From positions 578,736,610-578,800,609 of the forward strand of contig CM054057.1 in the NCBI GenBank assembly GCA_028641055.1: 64,000 nt of DNA. Reading direction: 5' to 3'. Source of the DNA: Alopecurus myosuroides (lineage: Eukaryota > Streptophyta > Magnoliopsida > Poales > Poaceae). The position numbers and the translations under genes were made by a program. The notes beneath the pieces are model-generated. The model searched no databases, was not told the DNA's origin, and saw only the letters and a program-made list of their open reading frames with translations. Below are positions 1-11,265 of the stretch, one piece after another. Each line of letters opens with the position of its first letter. The first letter of the stretch is position 1.

Positions 1-699
1 CACGAGTTCCAGATCTAGAAATGGAAACTTATATCTAGAGTTGTTTACCAGGAATTGACGGCGGAAGTGAAGCTCGTTGAATGTGGCGCGGCGGCGCGGA
101 ACAGCGGGCCGGTTCTCGTGGGCAACGGCGGCGTGCGCGTGAAGTCCGGCGTCCGAGCTCCGAGCTTGGGTCTTGAGCTCCAATGGCGCGCCTGGAGGTT
201 GAAGACGAAGTGGAATGGGGGTGGAGTTTGTGATTAGGGTTTTCCACGGGGCCCTGTATTTTTAGGTACGGTGAAAACCCTAGAGCGCAAACGGTAAATT
301 GGAGAAAATCACGGAATGAGATATTCGGACCGATGATTACGGAAACAAGATCTTGGGAGTTATTTTCATGCAGCCGAGTTATAAATGACCACCAAAAGAG
401 CCGGTCTCGGAGCTATTACTCGGGCTAGCTTATGAGGAATGTTAAAGCCGGGTTATGAAATGGTCGCTATGAAGAGCTGATTTAAGAATTAATATTCAGA
501 TTAGTATGATTATGGGGTTATTATATGGACCGCCGAAAGAGCCGGCCTGGTTATAATTAAAGCAATCTAACCCGTAGTATTATCGTATATAAATGTTTAT
601 TGTTTTGCAGGGAATAGCATGCGCTTCGTGGTTTGCTCAAAGCTTGAAGCTACAAGAAAGGCGTGCCAACCAAGATGCCCAAGCTATTCTGGGGACTAC
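1..699 (+). mobile_element. Element D: 3' internal region of a Tat-like Gypsy element
   Basis: Element D reads left to right and is cut by the window start. The stretch before its LTR (CTATTCTGGGGACTAC) is nearly the reverse complement of the bases just inside the left LTR of element C (21961 onward), so D and C are related. Positions 30-250 are GC-rich and, read on the minus strand, look like the 5' untranslated region of the antisense gene that C carries at 22361-26115. No intact protein is visible. The Tat-like assignment is an inference from the match to C. Confidence 0.6.
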
Positions 700-1289
700 T
701 GTTGGGGGGATAATAACCCGGCAGGCCCATGCAGAGGAACAAAGACCCGGCTGGAGGAAGTTTACGCGAGACCTTGTAATATGATAATGGGTCGGGTGTC
801 ATTGATGTGCCAGCAGTCGTATTGGTAACTCGGCTTGTGGAAAGGAAGGTTCTAGAAGACCCTAAAGGCGGTGCAAACCATGGAATCCAAGGCTTGGAGG
901 ACACGAAGAGTAATTTAGGGTTACGTGTAGACTCCGAGTAGGACTCTGGCCGTATCTTGTAAGGAAAGCCAGGAAACCGGGTGTTATATAAACCGGTCCT
1001 TATGGCGTAGATTAGAGAGATTTAGAGAACCTTAGATTCGAGTTATTGGAGATATATGAGAGCAGGTACTTGTAACCCTAGTTTTGGAGTCTCGTCGACA
1101 TTGCAGCCCGAGCCTCTAGATCACCAATCAATATGATCCCAGCTGGAAGTAAGCTATTATCTCCAATGGAGAGGCTAAACCAGGATAAATCTTGTGTCCG
1201 ATCTGAGCTAAACCCTCTCCCAAACACCAGAGTCGATTTACCCCAACCTAAGTTACCTCCGGTAACATCTGCGTGACTTTCCCACGACA
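700..1289 (+). repeat. 3' LTR of element D
   Basis: The LTR begins TGTTGGGGGGATAATAACCC after a purine-rich tract and ends CTTTCCCACGACA. Its last ~90 bases (CAAACACCAGAGTCGATTTA, then GTTACCTCCGGTAACATC) are the reverse complement of the LTR ends of element C at 21497 and 33994. At ~590 bp it is longer than the ~460 bp C LTRs, so it is a related family or subfamily. The partner LTR lies outside the window, so no target duplication can be checked. Confidence 0.75.
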
Positions 1290-3415
1290 GAATTGGACGC
1301 ATACATTGAGCACCACCCCCAGCATGGGGAGGATGCCGGAGATAGAGGAGCATCTGAGCGTGACGGAGTTCCACAGGCAGCAGGCGAGACGCGCCTTCCA
1401 AAGACTACACCACGCAGTACACCGGTGCGTCCTCGGGCACATATTAGGAGGAGGGCTCCTCCTCAGCATACTACGGGGGCGCCACCTCATGGCCCCCATG
1501 GGGATGATCTCCACTTAGGCCAAAAGCCTAAGCTTGGGGGAGGTATACCGACATCACACTCGTTTATATATCATGTTTGGTCGGTTCTTTGTATATCAAT
1601 GTTTTCGTTTCTTTCATTTGTTTTTGTTTTCTTTCGCTTCTTTCGTTTCTTTTTGTTTTTATTGTTTTATTCTTGTTTTCCAAAACACAAAAAGACCAAA
1701 AATAGTTCTGTTCTTTCTCTTTGTTTGCTTCTTTAGTTTCTTTTGTCGGTTTGCTTTCTTTTCTTGTTTCGGCTTAGTATTCAAAAATCCAAAAATATTT
1801 TGCTTGTTTCTTTTTGTTCTTGTTTTTAATTCGAAAACCCAAAAATATTTGTTGTTCCACTTTGGTTTTGTAAAGTTATTGCGGAGTTCACCGGACTTCT
1901 GTGTATCCATTGGAGCTTGATCCACACAAGTGAAGAGCAGTAATGACGATTTACGACAATCCAAGTTGTGGTGAGAGGCTGGTATGAACTCTATTTGTTT
2001 TATTTTTGTACATATAGTCATCCATGTGAACATGCTTAGTTCGTTCATGTAAGGTGTATGTTATTTAATTGATGCTTAGTGGTTCGTGCTCTCACGTGTT
2101 TAGTTCCAACTTATTAATATAAGATAGCATGTCGTATGAATGTTTGCTTGCATTGTTTTCTTCATATAAGGGTATAACGTTGTGGTATCCCCCTCTGATT
2201 GTTTCGCTTGCATCGACTTGGCACATGCTCACGCATGCATATGACTGAAAACAAAAGGTCAATTAAGCCTCGATGATTTATTTTGCCTCAGAGTATTTCT
2301 ATCACTTTTATGCCCCTTTTAATTTTGTTTTGTCGCAAGGATGATTATGACAGTTGTTGCTCTCTTGATTGTCGCTCCCCGTGTATTGCTAGCCTTCACC
2401 GGTACTGAGTATGAGCTCTACTCGTACATCCAACTCCCAAAAACCAAAGTTTGCCAAATGTGTCTACCATACCTACCTATATATGTGGAATTAATTGCCA
2501 CTCCAAGTAAATTTCTCGTGTGCTACCTTTAAAACCTTCGAAAAATTATTCCTTTTTTGTGACCCATTTAGCTCATGAGGACGTAAATAGAGAAACTTTA
2601 TCTCACTTTTTGATTGGATTTCACACCCTGGACTAGTGGCTTCATCCGCTTATCCAAATGATAGAAGAGCCAGCAGCGGGGTGCCCCGCTCCAAAGTAAT
2701 ACAACAAATTCTCTTCACTATTTTTGCCCCTGATTTATCAGTCAAAGCATAATACTGTAAACAAAAGAGAAAGAGGGATGACCTTCTACCCAGATGCGTC
2801 TTTCTATGGGAGCCGCTCTTGTGAAGTCTAGTTGGCTTGTGACGTATTGTATTGTCTGTTTACCATTCGTTGACATAAGCATACACCTCCCTTAAAAATG
2901 TTTTCAATATCTCTGTTTAATAAAATAAAAAGCTCTAGCACATGAGTCTTCACCTTCTCACTTTATGCACCTTCTTGATAGCATGGCTGTCATTCTTAGT
3001 GTAATGTGCTTGTCCTAAAACACGGTTGATTGTGGTATAACTTTGATGCTTGTATCTTTGATATCTTTATTTCTAGTCTTCATTTGAACTTCAGAGGTGC
3101 CCCAGCATTTATGTTTTGCTCCATTATTAAGGGAAAGCAAGTACACTTTATCATACCCTATTATGAGCATTGAAATCCTACAGATTGATATACTTCATGT
3201 TGTTTATTATTAGTTTTTTGGCATCTCTTCATGGTTTGCATAACTGCTAGGTCACTTTTATCTTGCATACATCTTATTATGAATTTCCTCGGCACTTGAT
3301 CATATAGTGAGTATATTTACATCATATGAAACAAATGTGTTCATAAAAGTCTTTTATTGCACTCAGTTGTCACTGAATTGCTTGAGGACAAGCAATAAGC
3401 TAAGATTAGGGGAGT
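1290..3415 (+). mobile_element. Element E: 3' internal region of a Gypsy element
   Basis: The right part of a plus-strand Gypsy element that D seems to interrupt. It holds AAGCCTAAGCTTGGGGGAGG near 1528, a signature often found just after pol in Triticeae Gypsy elements. A T/C-rich tract (TTTCTTTT-type repeats, about 1590-1860) follows, then ~1.5 kb of AT-rich non-coding DNA, and a purine tract (AAGATTAGGGGAGT) that abuts the LTR at 3416. Open frames across the T-rich tract are low-complexity Phe/Ser strings, not genes. No reverse transcriptase or integrase is visible. Confidence 0.55.
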
Positions 3416-4805
3416 TGATACGTCTAAAACGTATCTCCTTTTCCGAACACTTTTCTTATTGTTTTCCTCTAAACTTGTGAGTTTTGGATACCACTAACAC
3501 GGACTAACGCTGTTTTCAGTAGAATTACCTTGGTGTCTCGTTTTTGTGCAGAAAAAACAACTTTCGGGAAAATTCCCAAAAAGATCCTGAAGACCTTAAA
3601 ACACCCTAAGACCCCCAGAGCGAGAAGGAGTCCCGGAGAGGGACCAGGAGGGGGACACACCACCCCAGGCCCCCCCTTGGTCACGCCGCCTAGTGGTGTG
3701 GGGCCCCCAGGCACCCCCTCGGGCTCCCCTTTCGACTACATATCCTCCGTAGACCTAAAACGCGAGGGGGTTCGTCATATTCCACAGAAACACAACAGAG
3801 CGCCACAGCAACCTCGAAACTCAATTCGGGGATCAGAAGTTCCTGTTCTGGCGCCCTGCCAGGGCGGGGATTCAGAGGAAATCATCGCCATCGACACTGC
3901 CACCTCTTCTCGATCAACCATCCATGACTCCCCTGTCCATGTGTGAGTAAACACTATTGTAGGCTGAGAGGGATGGAAGGGATTGGATGAGATCGATCAT
4001 GTCATAATGTCAGATTGTTAGGGCATGGTGCCTAGTATCTATTGTTAGTGTTTTCTACCGTTGTTGCAACTTGTTATGCTTAATGCTTGTCACTAGGGCC
4101 TGAATGCCATGGTCTCAGATCAAAACATGTTATTGTTTCATGAGTATAATTATGTTTCTTGATCATATCTGCGAATTGTTTACACATGTCATTATCCGAA
4201 ACCCAAGGCACCAAAGTGACATAAATTGGGACAACCGGAGGGGATGGCTGTGATGTGAGGATCACATGTGTAGACGGAGTGTTAATTCTTTGCTCTGGTG
4301 CTTTATTAAAAGGAGCACCTTAATTACCAGTAGTTTCCCTAGAGGCCCCGCTGCCATGGGCTGGTAGGAGAAAAGATGTTGTGCAAGTTTCTCATTGCGA
4401 GCACGTATGACTATATAGGAACACATGCCTATGGTTAGCCTAGAACTTGGATACTTTATTATTATTATCTGCAATGCCCATGTTTAGATTATCATATGAC
4501 CTCTATTATCCATGAAACGCTCGTTCATCCATTCCCTCCATGCATACGGTACTTTTCATCCTGCTGTTTTCCGCGATTCCTACTGTTGTTAGTATTTTAC
4601 TCCTGATGTTATTTTACATCTATTGCGGCTATAAAACTGTTACCACTGATAAATTGTTGCGAGCAAGTCTACTTTCAGGTGCAGCTGAATTCACAACTCA
4701 GTTGTTAAGGCATATAAATATTCTTTGGCTCCCATTATGTCGAATCAATAAATTTGAGTTTTACTTCCCTCGAAGACTGTTGCGTCCCCTATACTTGTTG
4801 TTCCG
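3416..4805 (+). repeat. 3' LTR of element E (Athila/Sabrina-like), right end truncated
   Basis: Starts TGATACGTCTAAAACGTATC directly after the purine tract. The GC-rich segment near 3650-3720, AGGCTGAGAGGGATGG near 3961, and TTGGCTCCCATTATGTCGAATCAATAAATTTGAG near 4726 are landmarks I recall from Sabrina-type Triticeae LTRs. The expected end (CTTGTGGGTTATCA type) is missing: after CCCTATACTTGT near 4797 the sequence changes to element A. The right border is therefore approximate (4795-4812). The family name is from memory and tentative. Confidence 0.6.
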
Positions 4806-5021
4806 CAAAGGTACATGGTGAAAATGGGTCGGAGACGGGCTCCAAGGCGCCCACACCATGTGGTGGCGCGGCCAGGGGTGGGCCCGCGCCACCAGGTGGT
4901 GTGGTGCCCTCGGGAACCTTCTCCTACCCTTTTTCGGCTCATTATTTTTCATATTTTCTAAAAACAGCAAAAATATATGTTGGAAGATAAAACGCGAACT
5001 TTTTGTTTACAAAACTGTTAC
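4806..5021 (-). other. 3' non-coding tail of element A
   Basis: Lies downstream (minus strand) of the A polyprotein stop near 5022. It contains a GC-rich block (4835-4925) built on CCACC/GGTGG inverted motifs, like the GC-rich blocks in the nearby Athila-type LTRs. No polypurine tract and no LTR follow; the sequence changes to the end of element E's LTR. Nothing coding is supported. Confidence 0.5.
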
Positions 5022-6260
5022 CTATTCGAAGACGGACTCTGTACTTTCTGGAATCTTTTCTTTAATAAAATCCTCCGGAGTTACCATTTGAATAATATCA
5101 ACATCTTCATCATAAGAATCTACAGAAATATAATGTTTGAGTCTTTGCCCATTCACCACTTGCGTAGTGTTATCTTTAAGGGAGAAAAATTTTATTGCAC
5201 CCGAACGATACACTTCTTCAATAACAAAAGGTCCTTCCCATCATGAGAATAATTTTCTTGCAAAAAGTCTGAGACGAGAGCTATACAATAGAACTTTCTC
5301 ACCAACATGAAACTCTCTCTTAAGAATTCTCCTATCATGCCATTTTTTAACTTTCTCTTTAAAGAGTATAGAATTTTCATAGGCTTCACTTCTCCATTCA
5401 TCTAAAGTACTCAATTCAAGCATCCTTTTCTTAACGGCAAGTTTAAAATCTCTATTTATTTCTCTCACTGCCCAATAAGCGTTATGTTCTAATTCTAAAG
5501 GCAAGTGACAAGCTTTTCCATAAACCATTTTATAAGGAGACATACCCATAGGATTTTTATAAGGAGTTCTATAAGCTCATAAAGCATCATTTAACTTACT
5601 AGCCCAATTTTTCCTAGATTTATTAATGGTCTTTTGCAAGATAGATTTAATTTATCTATTTGATAATTCTACTTGCCCACTTGTTTGAAGATGATAAGCT
5701 GAGGCAATTCTATGATTAACATCATATTTAGCAAGGCTTTTTCTAAAACCACCATGACTAACGTGACAACCTCCATCAGTCATAAGATATACAGGCACAC
5801 CAAACCTAGGGAAAATGGCATATTTAAGCATTTTTAATGAGGTTTCACCATCAGCACTCTTCGTAGGTATAGCCTCTACCCATGTAGTAACATAATCAAC
5901 AACAACAAGTATATGAGTATAACGATTAGAAGGAGGAAACGGACCCATAAAGTCAAAACCCCAATAGTCAAATGGTTCAATAACAAGAGAATATTTCATA
6001 GGCATTTCATTGCGTCTAGAAATATTACCAACTCTTTGACATTCATCACAATATAAAATAAACTTTCGTGCATCTTTAAAGAGAGTAGGCCAATAGAAAC
6101 CTGATTGTAGAACCTTCCGTGCGATTCTATCTCTAGCCTGATGTCCTCCATAAGCACCACCATGGCACTTTCTAAATATCTATCGTTGTTCATGTTTTGG
6201 AACACATCTTTGCATAATGCCATCTACTCCTTCTTTATATAAGTGTGGGGCATCCCAACA
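5022..6260 (-). pseudogene. Element A integrase, broken
   Basis: Minus-strand open pieces at 5996-6223, 5652-6005, 5241-5549 and 5022-5213 together cover an integrase. The first holds part of the zinc-binding region. The second holds the core, with WGFDFMGPF around the first catalytic Asp, MTDGG around the second and SGQVELSNR around the catalytic Glu. The third is the C-terminal part (YKMVYGKACHLPLELEH, a typical Athila segment). The pieces lie in different frames and are separated by stops, so no active enzyme can be made. Integrase would insert element DNA into the chromosome. Confidence 0.8.
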
Positions 6261-6850
6261 ATAATGCCTCACGTCATAAAAGAATTTCCTTCTTTGCTGA
6301 ACTATAAAATTTGGAGGCAAAATACTTGGAAACAATAAAGTTAGCATAATCTGCATACCAAGGACTATCTCGCGAGTTTACTTTTAGTGCCGCCAGCTGT
6401 TCATTTGGAAACTATCATTAACAGGAATAGGGTCACAAGCAATGTTTTACAATCTAGATAAATTATCGGCAACAGAATTTTTAGCACCCTTCCTATCTAC
6501 AATATGCAAATCAAACTATTGTACCCATCTAATAAGCCTAGGCTTAGAATCTTTATTTTCCATAAGGTATTTAATAGCAGCATGATCAGTATGAATAGTA
6601 ACTTTTGAATCAACTATATAAGGTCTAAAATTATCACAAGAAAAAACTACAGCTAGGAAATCTTTTTCAGTGGTAGCATAATCCTTTTGAGCAGCATCAA
6701 GAGTCTTACTAGCACAATGAATAATATTCAATTTCTTATCTATTCGCTGACCAAGAACAGCACCTACAGCAAAATCACTAGCATCACACATAATTTCAAA
6801 GGGAAAATTCTAATCAGGTGGTTGAACAATAGGAGCAGTAATTAAAGCCT
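6261..6850 (-). pseudogene. Element A RNase H region, broken
   Basis: A 91-residue open stretch at 6516-6791 carries MCDASDFAVGAVLGQR (first RNase H Asp), a Lys-rich middle ending in TEKDFLAVVF (catalytic Glu region) and IHTDHAAIKYL (third acidic position). This is the standard Gypsy RNase H, which removes the RNA strand during reverse transcription. The stretch to 6260 is too decayed for a continuous frame. It sits between reverse transcriptase and integrase, as expected for Gypsy order. Confidence 0.75.
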
Positions 6851-7917
6851 TCTTTAGAGTTTCGAAAACTTCTTTGCAATCATCATAAAAAAGGTACATC
6901 CTTTTTGGAGAAGATTAGTAAGAGGTTTTGATCTTTTAGAGAAAATCTTTAATAAACCACCTATAGAAACCAGCATGACCAAGAACACTATGAATACCTT
7001 TAACATCCCTGGGACAGGGAATTTTGTCAATTGTTTCTACTTTAGCTCCGTCAATTTCAATACCTCTTTTAGAAATTTTATGTCCAAGAACAATACCTTC
7101 ATTAATTATAAAGTGGCATTTCTCCCAATTAAGAACAAGATTAGTTTCCTCACATCTCTACAAAACTTTATCAAGATTGTGCAAGCAGTTATCAAATGAA
7201 GTCCCATAGAGGGAGAAATCGTCCATAAATACTTCCACAATTTCCTCACAAAAACCATGAAGAATAGCAGACATGCATATTTGAAACGTAGCAGGGAGCA
7301 TTACACAAACCATAAGGCATACGTCTATAAGCATAAGTTCCATAAGGACAAGTAAAAGTTGTTTTCTTTTGATCTTGTTTGCTAACAGCAATTTGAGAAA
7401 ACCCAAAATAACCATCAAGAAAGCAAAAAATGAGTTTTCTTAGACAACCTTTCTAACATTTGATCAATAAAAGGTAAAGGATAATGATCTTTCTTCGTAA
7501 CTTTCTTAACTTTCCTAAAATCAATGCACATTTTGTAACCAACTACTACTCTTTGAGGAATAAGCTCATCATTTTCATTTGGCACACCAGTAAATCCTCC
7601 TTTCTTAGGGACACAATGCACAGGACTTACCCATCTACTATCCGCAATAGGATAAATAATACCAGCATCAAGGAGTTTCAATACCTCATTTCTTACCACT
7701 TCCTTCATCTTAGGAATTAAACGGTTTTGATGTTCAATAACTAGCTTTGCATCAGGTTCCATATTAGTAGCATCCTGACATATAGTAGGGGAAATCCCTT
7801 TCAAATCATCAAGAGTATATCCAATAGCTCCTCGGTGTCTCTTCAATATTTCCAATAATCTTTCCTCTTCTTTACCTGAAAGTTTAGAACTAATAATAAC
7901 AGGATATTTTTTCTTAT
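6851..7917 (-). pseudogene. Element A reverse transcriptase, broken
   Basis: The N-terminal half (7415-7855) carries WVSPVHCVPKKGG and YKMCIDFRKVKKVTKKDHYP, typical of Gypsy reverse transcriptase. The second half (7158-7418) carries VEVFMDDFSLYG, the catalytic Asp pair in the Athila form. The halves are in different frames (frameshift near 7415-7420). The segment 6851-7157 is the decayed thumb/connection. The frame runs into the F insertion at 7917 and resumes at 20409. Reverse transcriptase would copy the element RNA into DNA; this copy cannot. Confidence 0.8.
7913..7917. repeat. Target-site duplication CTTAT, left copy
   Basis: CTTAT stands just before TGTCGCACC (7918) and again at 20409-20413 just after GGGATGTTACA. 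A 5-base duplication flanking 7918-20408 shows that F is one insertion event into A, despite the internal tandem duplication in F. Confidence 0.9.
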
Positions 7918-8392
7918 TGTCGCACCCTGGCCTCTAGAGGATACTCACGGGCCGAACTGGATAGTAGATGCTTGGATTACGGGGCCTAACTGCTCCCGCA
8001 TCCTCTTACGAGTAGGCCAGCACTTATGTGCGACAACCAAGCTCTACTATTCCATCGTCATTGTAAACTATCCCATAGAGATCAAGATACTACCATTGAC
8101 GTACTTCATACCATACAGACATGGTACGTCAACGGCGTTAAACGAAATGATAGCACAACATATCTCTAGGACACAAAAGATGGAAATAAGTTGCAACTGG
8201 CCCTCACTAGGGCAGAGAATAGCAAATACAATCAACCAGAGGACACATGTCCCAACATATCATCACTACATAGCAGCGGAGACAAACAAAGCGTCTGAGT
8301 ACAGACAAAATACAAATAGGCCTAAGAGGCCGGGAACGAAAAGGAAGACGGAGCCCATCCACGTAGTCTCGGATCCTGCCCGGGTCCGCTAT

Positions 8393-9758
8393 CTACTCGT
8401 CAGCAGCGTCGTCGTACTCCACGTAGTAGCCACCATGGGGATCCTCGGAAACGTCGTCTGCGGAAACCACAGCCCCAAAGGGGTCAGTACATAAACGTAC
8501 TGGCAAGCAAGACTCACAATTCACCAAAGTGTAACCCGTCAACACCAAGCAAAGATGCTTTTGGTTCAACGGAAGAAAGGGGCTATAAAAGATGCTGCAA
8601 CTGGCTGCTCTAAGCAACTACAGAGGTACTACCACTTCCGGCTAAATAGAAAGAAGAAAAGATAGCGTATCGTAACCAACTATAACTAACCACCAAACAA
8701 ACCCATCCTGGACCTCGCCCCTTATCCAAAGAAGCAATCCGAGGATAACTCACACAGTTGGATTAATGATGGTTCAAATTATTGTGTCAATAAGACTATT
8801 ACTAGTCAAGTTATCATTAGTTAGGTGTAAGTTGTTCTGAGTACTTGTTAGCCAGTACTTTCACCAAGTAATCCATAACCGCGGAAAACACGGCTTCTCG
8901 AAAAGATTTATCCCTGCAGGGGTGCACCAATTTGGCCGTACACGTAAGAATAACCCGCCAGATGGAACGGCCATTCCACCAAGCGGGACACTCAACACAA
9001 CTCAACTCTTCTTCGCATCAAGCCCAAAGAACCACATGATGTGCGTGCGCGGCTAATCGAGCCCCACGAAGAAAAGGGGACCCTCATAGCACTCTAAGAC
9101 CACGCCGCCCTAAATGCCGACTACAAAAGTTCCACCCTGGCGCCAAGGGTTCGCACCTGCACATGCATGCATCAAATGGAAAGCCCGAACTAAGTGTGGC
9201 GAGTTGGACGAGATGCGAATCGAATCAAATTGAGGGGGGCTTCCATACACGCTTCCCACATGCGGTTAGTGCGCTCATCATGGATCAGTAGACAAGACCC
9301 TTTTCCTAATTAGGGTCGACACTAGCAGGCCTCAAAACCACGCCGGGCCTCCTGTCGGTGCCTTATAATCAAATTATTATTACCCACAACATTAACATGA
9401 TTGTTGCTTAACCATCGAGCCCATAGAACATAAATAAGTAAGGTAAAAGAAGTAACGGACAACAGAGTCGAGCAAAAGCAACCCTAAGCATGCTAGTAGG
9501 ACTAAGGCAACAAACAAGGGGTTATAGGTGTGGAGGTGAGGCAATATCAGGGTTTAAAGGATAACATGTGATAGAATCGGGACACAAGCAACTATTCATA
9601 GGGCTAGCAGAATAGACAACGGAAAGTATCAGTATCCAATGTTGAAAGGAACACAGTGGTTCATGTGAGTGAATACTTGCCTGCAAACCCAGTAGCCTGG
9701 TACTGAGCTAACTCCTCAGAAGTAGTATCGTAAACCTCGTCGGTCTCAACGTCGTCGT
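8393..9758 (-). CDS. Conserved two-exon coding segment inside the F 3' LTR
   Basis: Two open exons on the minus strand. Exon X, 9758-9681 (78 bases), follows CTTCTTCTCGAATAG and encodes DDDVETDEVYDTTSEELA plus YQATGFA-type residues; it ends in GCAG followed by GCAAGT, a textbook GC-type donor. Exon Y, 8457-8393 (65 bases), follows TTCCGCAG and encodes VSEDPHGGYYVEYDDAADE then a TAG stop. The phases match (1/1), so X and Y join in frame. An upstream ATG exon may be 11637-11511 (42 codons, donor GTGAGC, phase 1), but its frame is not kept in the other LTR copies. No known domain recognised; very acidic. Splicing and translation are inferred. Confidence 0.45.
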
Positions 9759-11058
9759 CTATTCGAGAAGAAGAAAACACACAATCGAAAAGAGACGAAC
9801 AGTCAATAACATGGCATAATGCACAATCATGGGATGATGCATGGCAAATTAATTGATGCATCAAAATAAACTAGTTGACAAGTTAACATGTTTAAGTGGA
9901 CCCATATGCAATTAGATTGCATATGGAAAGCCCAGGAATTAAGGTTAAATTAATTGTTCTACAACTAATCATCATGTGTAAGTGAATTAGCATGATGCAT
10001 GGATGATGAAAACAGAAAGAAGACATCAATAGAAACAAATTGAAATAAGGTTTACCAACTTTGGAATTTTATTTATTAAGTTATGGAATTTTGGTTCCTT
10101 AAAGGTGTCACACAAGCATTTGTTGTTTTCACCATTTTTAGTTGTTCAAAATAGATAACAAAATTCATATTTGGAAAGAACACACAATTTTAGGTGGAAT
10201 ACATGTTTCACTTGTTGAAAAAGGATTTCAAATAAATTATTTATGAATTAAACAAGTTTAAGCAAGAATTAAATGAATTTAATTCAAACATGAACTTATT
10301 TGAATTTTTTTTTGTTCCACACATTAAGTGAGATTCATATTTGAAAAGCTTATACTTTTATGGTTGGAAAACATATTTTATAGTTTCAAAAAGAAATTAA
10401 TTTGACCAAGTTATGAATTTAGCAATATTAAATGATTTAAACAAGGTTTAAATTATTTAACCAATTTTAATTATTCAAAACATGAAAAAAAATTTATATT
10501 TGAAAAGGTGGTTTGATTTAGCATGGAAAACATATTTTATTTGTTGAAATTGGATTTAAAATGAGCAAGTTATTATGTTGGCAATTTTAAATGCAATAAT
10601 TAAGAAACGGTTGTTTTGAGCAATTTAAATTATTCAAAACAGCAAAAAAAGTTAATATTTGGAAAGTACATGAAAAATGGGATGGAAAACATATTTAGTT
10701 TGTTGAATTTGGAATTTTTATGCCCAAGTTATGAATTTTGCAAAATTAAGTGAATTAAACAAGTTTTCAAATATTTCACCAATTTAAAATATTCAAAACA
10801 GTAAACAAATTTTATATTTGGTTAGAGAATATAATTTGGCAAAGGATACATATTTAAAAAGTTGAATTTGTAGTTTAGATGAATTATTTATGCAATTTAC
10901 AATATTAAGGTGTAATTCTGCCATTTTTATTAACTAGGGACTTGGAAAATAATTTACAGGGGCCTAGGAAGAAATTACAGGGACTGGGTTGTGATTCCTG
11001 TGAAGTTTCTGTACCAAAACAAATGGAAATAAAAAGTTGGTTTAATTTGAGGGAGGGG

Positions 11059-11265
11059 GGACTCGAACCCACAATCTCCTGCTGTGAGCGCAAGGGACAG
11101 AACCACTGGGGTGTGCTGTTCGGTTGGTGACAGTAAGGCAGCGGGGGGAGGTTAAGGTGCAGATTCGTCTACTGAATTTAATTCGGAAAAAGGAACAGAG
11201 AAAAGGTGGGGCTGGGGATTCGATCCCGCGAGCGCTTGGGCGCGCGCAGCGTGCACTGCCAGTGG
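11059..11265 (-). other. Two tRNA-like A/B-box modules in the F 3' LTR
   Basis: On the minus strand, module 1 has CAGTGGTTCTGTCC (11108-11095) about 35 bases before GGTTCGAGTCC (11069-11059), a perfect RNA polymerase III B-box type motif. Module 2 has CACTGGCAGTGC (near 11262) before GGGATCGAATCCCC (11227-11214). Both follow a CACCCCA-type lead. Neither folds as a full tRNA by eye, so they are tRNA-like relics or polymerase III promoter-like boxes. Equivalent modules occur in the other F and H LTRs. Confidence 0.45.

Noticed and set aside
1534..1920. Phe/Ser-rich open frame of ~128 codons
   Set aside because: It lies in a T/C-rich low-complexity tract after an element's coding end; open frames there arise from composition and have no domain.
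4540..4821. Plus-strand 93-codon open frame with hydrophobic start
   Set aside because: It is wholly inside the E LTR and crosses the truncation point; no similarity to a known protein.
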